A DNA stretch of 64,000 bases from Streptomyces caniscabiei (GTDB taxonomy: Bacteria; Actinomycetota; Actinomycetes; Streptomycetales; Streptomycetaceae): contig NZ_JABXWI010000002.1 of the NCBI RefSeq assembly GCF_014930365.1, forward strand, positions 310,001 through 374,000, read 5' to 3'. Positions within the stretch are counted from its first letter, which is position 1. The number at the start of each line of letters is the position of its first letter. A model generated the notes under the pieces. It was given only the letters and a program-made list of their open reading frames with translations. It made no database searches and had not been told where the DNA came from. Of this stretch, positions 18,873 to 30,091 are shown in pieces. Both the position numbers and the translations under genes were made by a program.

Positions 18873-19636
18873 TCCGGGTCGCGGCCGTCGGGGACATCCA
18901 TCTGGGGCCGGACGGCCGAGGTCTGCTCCGCCCGGCGTTCGACACCCTGCCCGACCACGCCGACCTGCTGCTGCTCGCCGGTGATCTGACCCGGCACGGC
19001 ACACCGGAGGAGGCGCGGGTCGTCGCTGACGAGGTGGCGGGGCTGCCGGTGCCGGTGATCGCCGTCCTCGGCAACCACGACCACCACGCCGAGCGGCCCG
19101 AGGACGTGACGGCCGTGCTGCGGGACGCGGGGGTGACCGTGCTGGAGGGCGAGGGGACCGTCGTCCGGGTCGACGGGGTACGGGTCGGGGTGGCCGGCAC
19201 GAAGGGGTTCGGCGGCGGCTTCGCCGGGCGCAGCGGCAGCGAGTTCGGCGAACCCGAGATGAAGGCCTTCGTCCGTCACACAAGGGGGCTCGCGGACGGA
19301 CTGCGCCGGGCGCTGGACGAGTTGGCCGAGGACGGCTGCGCGGTGCGTATCGCGCTCACCCACTTCTCCCCCGTACCGGACACGCTCGTCGGTGAGCCGC
19401 TGGAGATCTATCCCTTCCTGGGCAGTTATCTGCTGGCCGAGGCGATGGACGAGTCCGGCGCCGATCTCGCCGTCCACGGCCACGCCCACCTGGGCACCGA
19501 GCACGGCATCACCAGCGGTGGGGTGCGGGTGCGCAATGTCGCCCAGCCGGTGATCCGGCGTGCCTTCGCCGTGTATCGGCTGCCGGTGGACGGGGACCAA
19601 GGCGCGGGCACGGGTGCGGGCGCGGAAGGGTCGTAG
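18869..19636 (+). CDS. calcineurin-like metallophosphoesterase
   Basis: 255 residues with the complete binuclear metal set in order: GDIH (8-11), GDL (38-40), GNHDHH (68-73), a histidine in LTHFSP, and GHAHLG near the end. This defines a class of phosphodiesterases acting on nucleotides or other phosphoesters; the substrate is unknown. GTGA overlap with the BON-like gene couples it to the upstream nucleotidyltransferase-fold gene. Pairing a nucleotidyltransferase with a phosphoesterase hints at making and removing a nucleotide modification, which is inference only. Confidence 0.88.
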   Translation: MIRVAAVGDIHLGPDGRGLLRPAFDTLPDHADLLLLAGDLTRHGTPEEARVVADEVAGLPVPVIAVLGNHDHHAERPEDVTAVLRDAGVTVLEGEGTVVRVDGVRVGVAGTKGFGGGFAGRSGSEFGEPEMKAFVRHTRGLADGLRRALDELAEDGCAVRIALTHFSPVPDTLVGEPLEIYPFLGSYLLAEAMDESGADLAVHGHAHLGTEHGITSGGVRVRNVAQPVIRRAFAVYRLPVDGDQGAGTGAGAEGS

Positions 19637-19756
19637 CGCGGGTTGCCCCGGCCGGGGGACGGCGGACCGGGCCTGTCGCGCGGCACCCGGGCGTGGTCCG
19701 GAGGCGGGGTTACCGTCCGTCGACGTGTGCGCGGACGACCGGACGGGAGGTCCCGG

Positions 19757-20228
19757 ATGCCCTGGCGGTGGCGAGGCGCGGTCGCGGCGGGTGCCGTCCT
19801 GCTGACGCTGTTCGTCCTCGCCCTGGTCGGCCAGGCGATAGGTGGAATCGGACGAGGAACAGCGGGTGGGCCCGCACGCCCGCCCGGACTCCCCCCGCTG
19901 GGCGGCGGCCGGCGGCCTGCGGCTCAAGGTGTACGCGAGTTCGCTGGGGTGTGTCATGGGGGTTGTGTTCGTGCTGTCGTGGCTGGCCCAGTCGATCACG
20001 GGCGTGGCGGCGTACAACGAGGAACAGCTGCGGCACCTCCAGGCTCCCGACAGCTGGTCCACGTACGTCGTCTCGGCCGACTTCTGGAACCGTACGCTGC
20101 AGAACTGGCAGTCCGAGTTCCTCGCCATCGCCTCGATGGCGATCCTCTCGATCTATCTGCGCCAGCGCGGTTCCCCGGAGTCCAAGCCGGTCGGCGCCGC
20201 CCACGCGACCACCGGCGTCGAGGGCTGA
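19757..20228 (+). pseudogene. DUF6766-type membrane protein broken by internal deletion and frameshift
   Basis: The ATG at 19757 starts a normal first helix (LLTLFVLALVGQAIGG), but the frame then breaks near 19836. The second half of the family continues in another frame: ESDEEQRVGPHARPDSPRW, a membrane segment with VLSWLAQSITGVAAYNEEQL, then NRTLQNWQSEFLA and YLRQRGSPESKPVG. Intact relatives have two similar halves, each with a helix, a NWQSE motif and RGSPES. Here the end of the first half is missing, as expected from recombination between the halves. About 70 residues appear lost. Confidence 0.75.
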
Positions 20229-20252
20229 ACCCCCGGGGGAACCGTACGGTTC

Positions 20253-22157
20253 CTAGACCGCCGCCACCGGTGCCTCCGCCCCGGTTTCGTGGGCCGTGGA
20301 CCTCTCGAACTGGGTCCGGTACAGCTCCGCGTACCGTCCGTCCGCCGCGAGCAGTTCCTCGTGCCGTCCGCGCTCCACGATCCGGCCCGCCTCGACGACG
20401 AGGATCTGGTCGGCGGTCCGTACGGTCGACAGGCGGTGGGCGATGACCACGGCGGTCCTGCCCTCCAGCGCCTCCGCGAGCGCCTCCTGGACGGCGGCCT
20501 CCGAGGTGTTGTCGAGGTGGGCGGTGGCCTCGTCGAGGATGACGACGCGCTGGCGGGCCAGGAGCAGCCGGGCGATCGTCATGCGCTGGCGTTCTCCGCC
20601 GGAGAGTCGGTAGCCGCGCTCGCCGACGACGGTGTCGAGGGCGTCGGGCAGGGCGCGTACGAGGTCGTCGAGGCGGGCCCGGCGCAGCACCTCCCACAGG
20701 TCCTCCTCCGTCGCCTCGGGGCGGGCGAGGAGCAGGTTGGCGCGGACGGTGTCGTGGAAGAGGTGGCCGTCCTGGGTGACCATGCCGAGGGTGCCGCGCA
20801 GCGAGGCCGCGCTGAGGTCGCGTACGTCGACGCCGCCGATCCGGACCGTGCCCGCGTCCGCGTCGTAGAGCCGGGGCAGCAGTTGGGCGACGGTGGACTT
20901 GCCGGCGCCCGAGGAGCCGACGAGGGCGACGGTCTGGCCGGGTTCGGCGCGGAAGGAGACACCGTGCAGGACCTCGGTGCCGCCCCGTGTGTCGAGGGCG
21001 GCCACCTCCTCCAGTGAGGCGAGGGAGACCTTGTCGGCGGACGGGTAGCCGAAGCGGACGTCGTCGAACTCGACGGCCACCGGGCCCTCGGGGACCTCGC
21101 GGGCGTCGGGCTTCTCCTCGATGAGCGGCTTGAGGTCCAGTACCTCGAAGACGCGCTCGAAGCTCACCAGGGCGCTCATGACCTCGACGCGCGCCCCGGC
21201 CAGCGCCGTCAGCGGCGCGTACAGCCGGGTCAGCAGCAGGGCCAGGGACACGATCGCGCCGGCCTCCAGGGTGCCGCGCAGCGCGAACCAGCCGCCGAGG
21301 CCGTACACCAGGGCGAGCGCGAGGGCGGAGACGAGGGTGAGGGCGGTGATGAACGCCGACTGCGCCATCGCCGTACGGATGCCGATGTCCCGTACGCGGC
21401 GGGCCCGCATCGCGAACTCGGCGGACTCGTCGTCGGGCCGGCCGAAGAGCTTGACGAGGGTGGCGCCGGGCGCGGAGAAACGCTCGGTCATCCGGGTCCC
21501 CATGGCCGCGTTGAGGTCGGCCGCCTCCCGCTGAAGCCGGGCCATGCGCCGGCCCATGCGCCGGGCGGGGACCACGAAGACGGGCAGCAGGACGAGGGAG
21601 AGCAGGGTGATCTGCCAGGAGAGGGTGAGCATCACGGCGAGGGTCAGCAGCAGCGTGACCACGTTGCCGACCACTCCGGACAGGGTGTTGCTGAAGGCGC
21701 GTTGGGCGCCGATGACGTCGTTGTTGAGACGACTGACGAGCGCTCCCGTACGAGTACGTGTGAAGAACGCGACCGGCATGCGCTGCACATGATCGAAGAC
21801 GGCGGTTCGCAGATCGAGGATGAGGCCCTCGCCGAGCGTCGCCGAGAGGCGTCGCGCCACGAGGCCGAGCGCGGCCTCGGCGACGGCGATGACGGCGATG
21901 AGCACGGCAAGGCGGACGACGAGGTTCTCGTCCCCGTCCGAGACGATCACGTCCACGACGTGCCCCGCGAGCACCGGCGTCGCCACGGCGAGCAGCGCGG
22001 TCACGACGCTGAGGCCGACGAACCACGCGATACGGCGACGATGTGGACGGGCGAAGGCGCCGATACGCCGTAGCGTGGCCCGGGCGAGGGGGCGGCTGTG
22101 CCGCTGGGCGGTCATCAGACCCTGCAGCTGGGTCCAGGCGGTGGTCTCCATACTCAT
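20253..22157 (-). CDS. ABC exporter, fused permease and ATPase
   Basis: A 634-residue half-transporter of the lipid/multidrug exporter class. Six transmembrane helices (about 40-330) precede an ATP-binding domain with Walker A GSSGAGKST, signature LSGGERQR, Walker B VVILDEAT and the switch AHRLST. It should act as a homodimer or with a partner not seen here. The start ATG at 22157 has no Shine-Dalgarno sequence. It lies 7-8 bases after a predicted -10, implying a leaderless mRNA. The promoter carries a SoxR-like dyad in a 19-base spacer. Redox-active antibiotics are therefore plausible inducers and cargo. Confidence 0.92.
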   Translation of the reverse strand: MSMETTAWTQLQGLMTAQRHSRPLARATLRRIGAFARPHRRRIAWFVGLSVVTALLAVATPVLAGHVVDVIVSDGDENLVVRLAVLIAVIAVAEAALGLVARRLSATLGEGLILDLRTAVFDHVQRMPVAFFTRTRTGALVSRLNNDVIGAQRAFSNTLSGVVGNVVTLLLTLAVMLTLSWQITLLSLVLLPVFVVPARRMGRRMARLQREAADLNAAMGTRMTERFSAPGATLVKLFGRPDDESAEFAMRARRVRDIGIRTAMAQSAFITALTLVSALALALVYGLGGWFALRGTLEAGAIVSLALLLTRLYAPLTALAGARVEVMSALVSFERVFEVLDLKPLIEEKPDAREVPEGPVAVEFDDVRFGYPSADKVSLASLEEVAALDTRGGTEVLHGVSFRAEPGQTVALVGSSGAGKSTVAQLLPRLYDADAGTVRIGGVDVRDLSAASLRGTLGMVTQDGHLFHDTVRANLLLARPEATEEDLWEVLRRARLDDLVRALPDALDTVVGERGYRLSGGERQRMTIARLLLARQRVVILDEATAHLDNTSEAAVQEALAEALEGRTAVVIAHRLSTVRTADQILVVEAGRIVERGRHEELLAADGRYAELYRTQFERSTAHETGAEAPVAAV

Positions 22158-22164
22158 GGGGACG

Positions 22165-22195
22165 ACGCTAGAACCTCGACCAAGCTTGAGGTCAA
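22165..22195 (-). promoter_or_regulatory. SoxR/MerR-type promoter of the ABC exporter
   Basis: On the minus strand TTGACC (22190-22195) and TAGCGT (22165-22170) are 19 bases apart, the over-long spacer typical of MerR-family targets. The spacer holds the dyad ACCTCAAGCT/TGGTCGAGGT (22173-22192), with 7 of 10 positions symmetrical and a strong likeness to the known SoxR consensus CCTCAAG...CTTGAGG. Streptomyces SoxR is known to control an ABC transporter gene. The -10 lies about 7 bases from the ATG. Confidence 0.7.
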
Positions 22196-22300
22196 ATGCT
22201 TTTCGGCGTACGCCGGAGCGCGGTGACGTCCGCCGCCGGTCAGTCGCCGTCCGCACGCCCGCAACCCCCTGTTGGCCGGGCGCGGAGAGCCTCTCCCGGT

Positions 22301-23263
22301 GTGACAGCGACCCGGCTTTCCCGACCACTCCCCCGGCGCGTTCCGGTGCGGCGGATCCTCTGTCTGCTCCCGCTCGTGCTGGTCCTGGTCGTCGCCGTAC
22401 GGCACCGTTCCGTTCTCGCCGAGGGGTTCGACCGTCTCGCGGCGGCGCGGTGGCCATGGCTGGTCGCCGCGGTCGGCGTGACCTGTCTGACCTGGGTCGC
22501 GGCGGCCGTGACACGGCAGGGGGCGCTGGTCGAGCGGCTGCCCGTGCGGCGGTTGCTGGCCACCCAGTTCGCGGCGGGCACGGCGAACCATCTGCTGCCG
22601 ACGGGACTGGGCGCGAGCGCGGTGAACCTGCGGTTCATGATGGTGTGCGGGGTCTCGGCGACCCGTTCGTCGGCGGCGCTCGCGCTGTATCTGCTGGCGG
22701 AGTCCGTCGCCCGGGTCGGCCTGCTGCTGGCCCTGCTGGTGGCGTTCCCCCGGGCCCTGCGCCTCGGCCCGCTGCTGCCCGCGGGCGCGTCGACTCCCCT
22801 GCTGGTGACGGCGGTTGTCGTGGTGTGCGGCGCGGTGGCGGCGGTGTTCCTGGTACGACGGCTGCGTTCGGCCGTGTCGGGATTCGTGGGCACGGCCCTG
22901 CGCGAGGCCCGCGCGGTGCACGCGCGACCGGCACGGGTGCTGGCGCTGTGGGGTGGCTCGCTGGCCTTCCCGGCGCTCCAGGCGGGCGTACTGGTCACGG
23001 TGGGGCTGGCGTTGGGGCTCGACATCCCCGTGACGCACATGGCGCTCGCCTATCTCGCCGCCACGGTCGCGGTCGCCCTCGTCCCGACGCCGGGCGGCCT
23101 CGGTTCGGTGGAGGCCGCGCTGGTGGTGGCCCTGGTGGCGGCCGGTGGCCCGGCGGCCGTGGCGACCGCGGTGGTGCTGGCGTTCCGCGTGATCACGGTC
23201 TGGCTGCCGTTGCTGCCGGGGGCGTTGACGCTGGGTGCGCTGGTCCGGCTGAAGGTGATCTGA
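22301..23263 (+). CDS. YbhN/UPF0104-type integral membrane protein (LPG synthase-like flippase domain)
   Basis: About 320 residues and eight or so hydrophobic segments, with the family block AAGTANHLLPTGLGASAVNLRF and the late PTPGGLGSVEAALV motif. It is related to the membrane half of lysylphosphatidylglycerol synthase; no catalytic aminoacyl domain is present, so a lipid-transport role is likelier. GTG at 22301 with GGAGAG upstream is preferred over the more distant upstream start, whose first 35 residues are non-family and overlap the divergent SoxR-like promoter. Confidence 0.85.
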   Translation: MTATRLSRPLPRRVPVRRILCLLPLVLVLVVAVRHRSVLAEGFDRLAAARWPWLVAAVGVTCLTWVAAAVTRQGALVERLPVRRLLATQFAAGTANHLLPTGLGASAVNLRFMMVCGVSATRSSAALALYLLAESVARVGLLLALLVAFPRALRLGPLLPAGASTPLLVTAVVVVCGAVAAVFLVRRLRSAVSGFVGTALREARAVHARPARVLALWGGSLAFPALQAGVLVTVGLALGLDIPVTHMALAYLAATVAVALVPTPGGLGSVEAALVVALVAAGGPAAVATAVVLAFRVITVWLPLLPGALTLGALVRLKVI

Positions 23264-23531
23264 GGAGGAGGCCGGCGTACCGCCGAGCACATCCGGACAT
23301 TCCCCCGGGCGTGGAGCCTGTCGTCGGCCGATCCGCGCAGCTGCGGTGCCGATCAGGCGTGCGGATACGGCAGGATGAGCGGTCGCGCCCGACGTCGTAC
23401 ACGCGTCCGGGCAGGTGAGTACACGCACTCCGGATTCGAGCAGGTGGCAAGGTGACGACACATCACATACGGCCCTCGGGACACGACATACGGTTCCCCG
23501 GCCGCTCCCCGCGTCCCTCGGGAGGCGAGCG

Positions 23532-24614
23532 ATGACCCGGACCCTCACCCTCGACGACTGTCTCGTGGCCGGAATCATCCTGGTCGCGGGGCTGTTGGCC
23601 GCCTTCCTGCTGCGGCTGCTGCTGCGCTGGCTCGGCGGTCACGCGACGAAGACCCGCTGGGGCGGTGACGACGTCATCGTCGACACGCTGCGCTCGCTGG
23701 TGCCCTGGGGCGCGTTCGTCGGCGGCGCGGCGGCCGCGGCGGCGGTGCTGCCGCTGACGAAGACCGTGCAGCACAACGTGAACCAGTCCCTGACGGTGCT
23801 GTTCATCCTGGTCGCCACGGTCACGTCGGCCCGGGTGATCGCCGGTCTGGTGCGCACGCTCGCCCAGTCCCGGGCCGGGGTCGCGGGCTCGGTGACGATC
23901 TTCGTGAACATCACCCGGGTCACGGTCCTCGCGATCGGCTGTCTGGTGATCCTCCAGACCCTCGGCATCCCGATCGCCCCGCTGGTAACCGCCCTCGGCG
24001 TCGGCGGTCTCGCGGTGGCCCTGGCGCTCCAGGACACCCTCGCCAACCTCTTCGCGGGCATCCACATCCTCGCGTCCAAGACCGTCCAGCCCGGCGACTA
24101 CATCAAGCTGAGCAGCGGTGAGGAGGGTTATGTCGTCGACATCAACTGGCGTCAGACGACGATCAAGTCGCTCTCCAACAACCTGGTGATCATCCCCAAC
24201 GGTCAGCTCGCCGGTACGAACATGACCAACTTCAACCAGCCCGAGCAGGACATGACGCTGCTGGTGCAGGTGGGCGTGGGCTACGACAGCGACCTGGAGC
24301 ACGTGGAGCGGGTCACCAACGAGGTCATCGCCGAGACGATGAAGGAGGTCGAGGGCGCGGTCCCCGACCACGAGCCGGCCGTCCGCTTCCACACCTTCGG
24401 CGACTCGCGCATCGGGATGACCGTGATCCTCGGGGTCGGGGAGTTCAGCGACCAGTACCGGATCAAGCACGAGTTCATCAAGCGCCTGCACAAGCGGTAC
24501 CGGGCGGAGGGGATCAGTGTGCCGGTGCCGCGTCGGGCGATCACTCTCCAGACGGGGGGCGGCAGCGTGGAGATCCCCCACCAACGGGAGTCGTCGGTCG
24601 AGGTGGCCCCCTAG
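23532..24614 (+). CDS. MscS-family mechanosensitive channel
   Basis: 360 residues. Four to five transmembrane helices are followed by the pore-lining helix and first beta domain GVGGLAVALALQDTLANLFAG, then IHILASKTVQPGDYIKL and NWRQTTIKSLSNNLVIIPNG. These are the standard MscS elements that open under membrane tension to release solutes. The ATG at 23532 follows GGGAGG. It stands alone, ahead of a long inverted repeat. Confidence 0.93.
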   Translation: MTRTLTLDDCLVAGIILVAGLLAAFLLRLLLRWLGGHATKTRWGGDDVIVDTLRSLVPWGAFVGGAAAAAAVLPLTKTVQHNVNQSLTVLFILVATVTSARVIAGLVRTLAQSRAGVAGSVTIFVNITRVTVLAIGCLVILQTLGIPIAPLVTALGVGGLAVALALQDTLANLFAGIHILASKTVQPGDYIKLSSGEEGYVVDINWRQTTIKSLSNNLVIIPNGQLAGTNMTNFNQPEQDMTLLVQVGVGYDSDLEHVERVTNEVIAETMKEVEGAVPDHEPAVRFHTFGDSRIGMTVILGVGEFSDQYRIKHEFIKRLHKRYRAEGISVPVPRRAITLQTGGGSVEIPHQRESSVEVAP

Positions 24615-27101
<2,487 letters not shown>

Positions 27102-27120
27102 GCCCTCGCATCCGGATGAC

Positions 27121-27158
27121 GCCGACCCCGGCCGGGACCACTCCCGGCCGGGGTCGGC
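27121..27158. terminator. bidirectional terminator between icd and the esterase gene
   Basis: GCCGACCCCGGCCGGGA and its exact inverse complement form a 17-base stem with a 4-base loop, between two convergent stops. Confidence 0.9.
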
Positions 27159-27180
27159 CGCTTCCCGCCCGGCTCCACGC

Positions 27181-28149
27181 TCAGTCGGTGCCGAGCGCCG
27201 TGCGCAGGGTGGCGATCGCCTGCCCGATGGCGGCCTCGGCGGCCTGCGTCCCGCGCAGGGCGTCGAGCATCACGAAGTCGTGGATGATGCCCTGGTGGCG
27301 CACGGCGGTCACCGGGACCCCGGCCTCGCGCAGCTTGTCCGCGTACGCCTCGCCCTCGTCGCGCAGGACGTCGGCCTCGGCGGTGATCACGAGGGCCGGC
27401 GGGAGCCCCTGGAGCTGCTCGGGGGTGGCGCGCAGCGGTGAGGCGGTGATCTCGGCGCGGTCCTTCTCGCTGGTCGTGTACTGGTCCCAGAACCACCGCA
27501 TGGCGTCGCGCCGCAGGAAGTAGCCCTCGGCGAACTGGCGGTAGGAGCCCGTGTCGAACGCGGCGTCGGTCACCGGGTAGAACAGCACCTGCTGGACCAG
27601 CGGGACATCGCCCCGCTCCTTGGCCATCAGGGTCAGCGCGGCGGTCATGTTGCCGCCGACGGAGTCACCGGCCACGGCGATCCGGCCGGCGTCCAGGCCG
27701 CGGTCGGCGCCCTCGGCGACGATCCAGCGGGCCACCGCGTAGTTCTGCTCGACGGCCACCGGGTAACGGGCCTCGGGCGAGAGGTCGTACTCGGGGAAGA
27801 CCACGGCGGCCCGCGCGCCCACCGCCAGCTCGCGCACCAGCCGGTCGTGGGTGTGGGCGTTGCCGAACACCCAGCCGGCGCCGTGGATGTAGAGGATCAC
27901 CGGCAGCACGCCCCCGGCTCCCGCCGGGCGGACGACACGCGCCCTGACCTCGCCGGTGGGCCCTCCCGGCACGGTCACCCACTCCTCGTCGACAGCCGGC
28001 TTCGCGATCTCGCCCGACTGCACCTCGTCGACGACCTTGCGGCCCTCGACGGGACCGAGGTCGAAGAGGTACGGCGGGTTCGCGGTCGCCTCCGCGAAGG
28101 CCGCGGCGGCGGGTTCGAGGACGGGACGGCGGTGGGTGCTCTCGGTCAT
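27181..28149 (-). CDS. HSL-family alpha/beta hydrolase (esterase)
   Basis: 322 residues. The oxyanion-hole motif is IHGAGW (88-93), a variant of HGGG; the nucleophile is Ser163 in GDSVGGN; a late Asp and the HDF histidine complete the triad. This is the hormone-sensitive-lipase-like group acting on short acyl esters. GAGGAG precedes the ATG at 28149. The divergent MarR/OhrR-like gene and the paired operator between them suggest it is controlled by that regulator, perhaps in response to oxidants or lipid peroxides. Confidence 0.9.
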   Translation of the reverse strand: MTESTHRRPVLEPAAAAFAEATANPPYLFDLGPVEGRKVVDEVQSGEIAKPAVDEEWVTVPGGPTGEVRARVVRPAGAGGVLPVILYIHGAGWVFGNAHTHDRLVRELAVGARAAVVFPEYDLSPEARYPVAVEQNYAVARWIVAEGADRGLDAGRIAVAGDSVGGNMTAALTLMAKERGDVPLVQQVLFYPVTDAAFDTGSYRQFAEGYFLRRDAMRWFWDQYTTSEKDRAEITASPLRATPEQLQGLPPALVITAEADVLRDEGEAYADKLREAGVPVTAVRHQGIIHDFVMLDALRGTQAAEAAIGQAIATLRTALGTD

Positions 28150-28239
28150 GACGGACTCCTCGAAACGGGTGCCGCGGGCAGGGTTCGGCCGACGCGTTCG
28201 CCGGATCGGCGGCACACGAAGACAGTAGCGTGCGATTAA

Positions 28240-28266
28240 ATCGTGCACAACTAATCTGTGCACGAT
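28240..28266. promoter_or_regulatory. OhrR/MarR-type operator
   Basis: ATCGTGCAC and GTGCACGAT are perfect inverted 9-mers around AACTAATCT, and the left arm also overlaps GATTAAATC. The layout resembles OhrR operators (ATTAAATTGT-type half sites). It sits midway between the divergent esterase and MarR genes, able to control both. Confidence 0.7.
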
Positions 28267-28333
28267 TACTACCTGCTCGATCATTTAGTGCCCGCCATAA
28301 TGGAGGGGGCCGCAGGTAGGGTGGGAGATCGTC

Positions 28334-28843
28334 ATGCAGGGCACGGGACCGAGGAGCGACACCGTGAGCACAGCCGGCGAGATCGCGACCCCCGCCGGGG
28401 CGGAACCGGCACCGGGGCACACCCTGCTCCTGGACGACCAGCTCTGCTTCGCCCTGTACGCCGCCTCGCGCGCGGTCACCGCCCGCTACCGGCCGCTGCT
28501 CGACGAACTGGGACTGACCTACCCCCAGTACCTCGTCATGCTGGCACTCTGGGAACAGGACTCGATCTCCGTGCGCGACCTGGGCGCGGCACTGCAGTTG
28601 GAGTCCAGCACCCTCTCCCCGCTGCTGAAGCGTCTGGAGACGGGCGGCCTGCTGCGCCGCGAGCGCCGTACGGACGACGAGCGTTCCGTCGCCATCCGGC
28701 TCACCGACTCCGGCGCCCGGCTGGAGGAGCGGGCTCGCACCGTCCCCGTGGACATCGGGGAGGCCATGGGGCTGTCGCCCGAACAGCACACCCTGGCCAA
28801 GCAGTTGCTGCGGCTGCTCACGGCCAACGTCAGCCGTACCTGA
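28334..28843 (+). CDS. MarR-family regulator, OhrR-like
   Basis: 169 residues. LDDQLCFALYAASRAVTARY followed by LDELGLTYPQYLVMLALWE is the OhrR signature, with the peroxide-sensing cysteine at Cys38 and its partner tyrosines retained. The winged helix (LQLESSTLSPLLKRLE, then RRTDDERSV) is intact. OhrR proteins are repressors inactivated by organic hydroperoxides. An extra 30-residue Ala/Pro-rich N-terminus is unusual; an in-frame GTG at 28364 would remove part of it. There is no ohr gene nearby, and the likely target is the divergent esterase. Confidence 0.85.
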   Translation: MQGTGPRSDTVSTAGEIATPAGAEPAPGHTLLLDDQLCFALYAASRAVTARYRPLLDELGLTYPQYLVMLALWEQDSISVRDLGAALQLESSTLSPLLKRLETGGLLRRERRTDDERSVAIRLTDSGARLEERARTVPVDIGEAMGLSPEQHTLAKQLLRLLTANVSRT

Positions 28844-28934
28844 CCGGCCGCGGGTTCCCACGCCTCGGCCCGCGGCGCCGAGCCGGAGCCGCCTCGGCCT
28901 CAACGCCCTTCGACGGCGCCACTATTGTTCGACC

Positions 28935-29981
28935 GTGACCTCGACCGTGACCTCGACCGAACCGACGGGCCGCCCCGAGCTGCGGCTGCCCGACATGCCG
29001 CTGCACGATCCGTTCGTGGTCGCCGACGAGGGGACCCGCACGTACCACCTCTACACGTCCAACGACCCGACCGTCTCGGGCGTGGACGGGACGGGCACGA
29101 TGGTCTACCGCAGCACCGACCTGCTGCACTGGAGCCACCCCGTGGTGGTCTTCAGGACTGCCGACCAGGTGGGGATCTGGGCGACCGAGGGCGCGTGGGC
29201 GCCGGAGGTGCACGCCTGGGACGGCCGGTACTACCTGTTCACCACGCTGCACGACGAGAAGAAGCCGCTGAAGGTGCCGCCGGCCAACCGCTGGGGCACG
29301 CCCTTCGCTCTGCCGAACCACATGCGCGGCACCGTCACGGCCGTCTCCGACTCCCTGACGGGCCCCTTCGCCGTCGTGGACCCCACGCGCCCCACCCCGC
29401 CCGAGAACCTGATGACCCTCGACGGCACGCTCTACGTCGACCCGTCCGGCGAGCCCTGGATGGTCTACGCGCACGAGTGGCTCCAGACCGTCGACGGCAC
29501 CATGGAGGCGATCCGGCTGGCGCCGGACCTGACCCGGACCGTCGGGGAGCCGGTCCTCCTCTTCAGGGCCTCCGACGCGTCCTGGCTCACCGAGCAGATC
29601 CCGGCCGGAATGCCGCACCAGCTCGCGCCGTACATCACCGACGGCCCTCAGCTGTACCGGACGCCCGACGACTCGCTGCTGATGCTGTGGTCGACGTACG
29701 AGAAGAACGTGGCCGGCGACGACGGCACCATCAGCGGCGGCTACGTCCAGACCTACGCGGTCTCCCGTTCGGGCGACCTCACGGGGCCGTGGGACCAACG
29801 ACGGCCGCTGGTGCGGGAGGACAGCGGCCACGGGATGCTGTTCCGCACGTTCGAGGGGCAGTTGATGATGATCGTCCACCGCCCGTTCGAGAACGCCCGG
29901 GGCAAGCTCTACGAGATGCGGCTGGCCGGCGGCGAGTTGGAGGTGCTGCGCAGGCGCGCCGATCTCGACGGCGGCGGCTGA
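28935..29981 (+). CDS. glycoside hydrolase family 43-type protein
   Basis: 348 residues with the five-bladed propeller pattern of GH43: PLHDPFVVA (Asp25, expected general base), GAWAPEVHAWDGRYYLFTT, and DGTLYVDPSGEPWMVYAHEW. Family activities are arabinofuranosidase and xylosidase. It lacks a signal peptide, so it should act on imported oligosaccharides. The start is GTG at 28935, inside a duplicated 12-base block (GTGACCTCGACC twice), so the GTG at 28947 is an alternative. It ends in a very long hairpin. Confidence 0.88.
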   Translation: MTSTVTSTEPTGRPELRLPDMPLHDPFVVADEGTRTYHLYTSNDPTVSGVDGTGTMVYRSTDLLHWSHPVVVFRTADQVGIWATEGAWAPEVHAWDGRYYLFTTLHDEKKPLKVPPANRWGTPFALPNHMRGTVTAVSDSLTGPFAVVDPTRPTPPENLMTLDGTLYVDPSGEPWMVYAHEWLQTVDGTMEAIRLAPDLTRTVGEPVLLFRASDASWLTEQIPAGMPHQLAPYITDGPQLYRTPDDSLLMLWSTYEKNVAGDDGTISGGYVQTYAVSRSGDLTGPWDQRRPLVREDSGHGMLFRTFEGQLMMIVHRPFENARGKLYEMRLAGGELEVLRRRADLDGGG

Positions 29982-30054
29982 CCCGGCCCGCGCCGAGCCC
30001 CACGCGTGCCCCTTCCCCCGGCGAGGGGCACGCGTGACTCGGCGCGGGCCGGGT
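29981..30054. terminator. very long bipartite hairpin between convergent genes
   Basis: Outer arms 29981-29997 and 30038-30054 (17 bases) and inner arms 30001-30013 and 30024-30036 (13 bases) are all exactly complementary. The roughly 30-base-pair stem begins in the stop codon of the GH43 gene. It should terminate both strands. Confidence 0.9.
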
Positions 30055-30091
30055 CGGGTGAGGTGGAGCGGGTGAGGTGGGGCGGTTGGGA

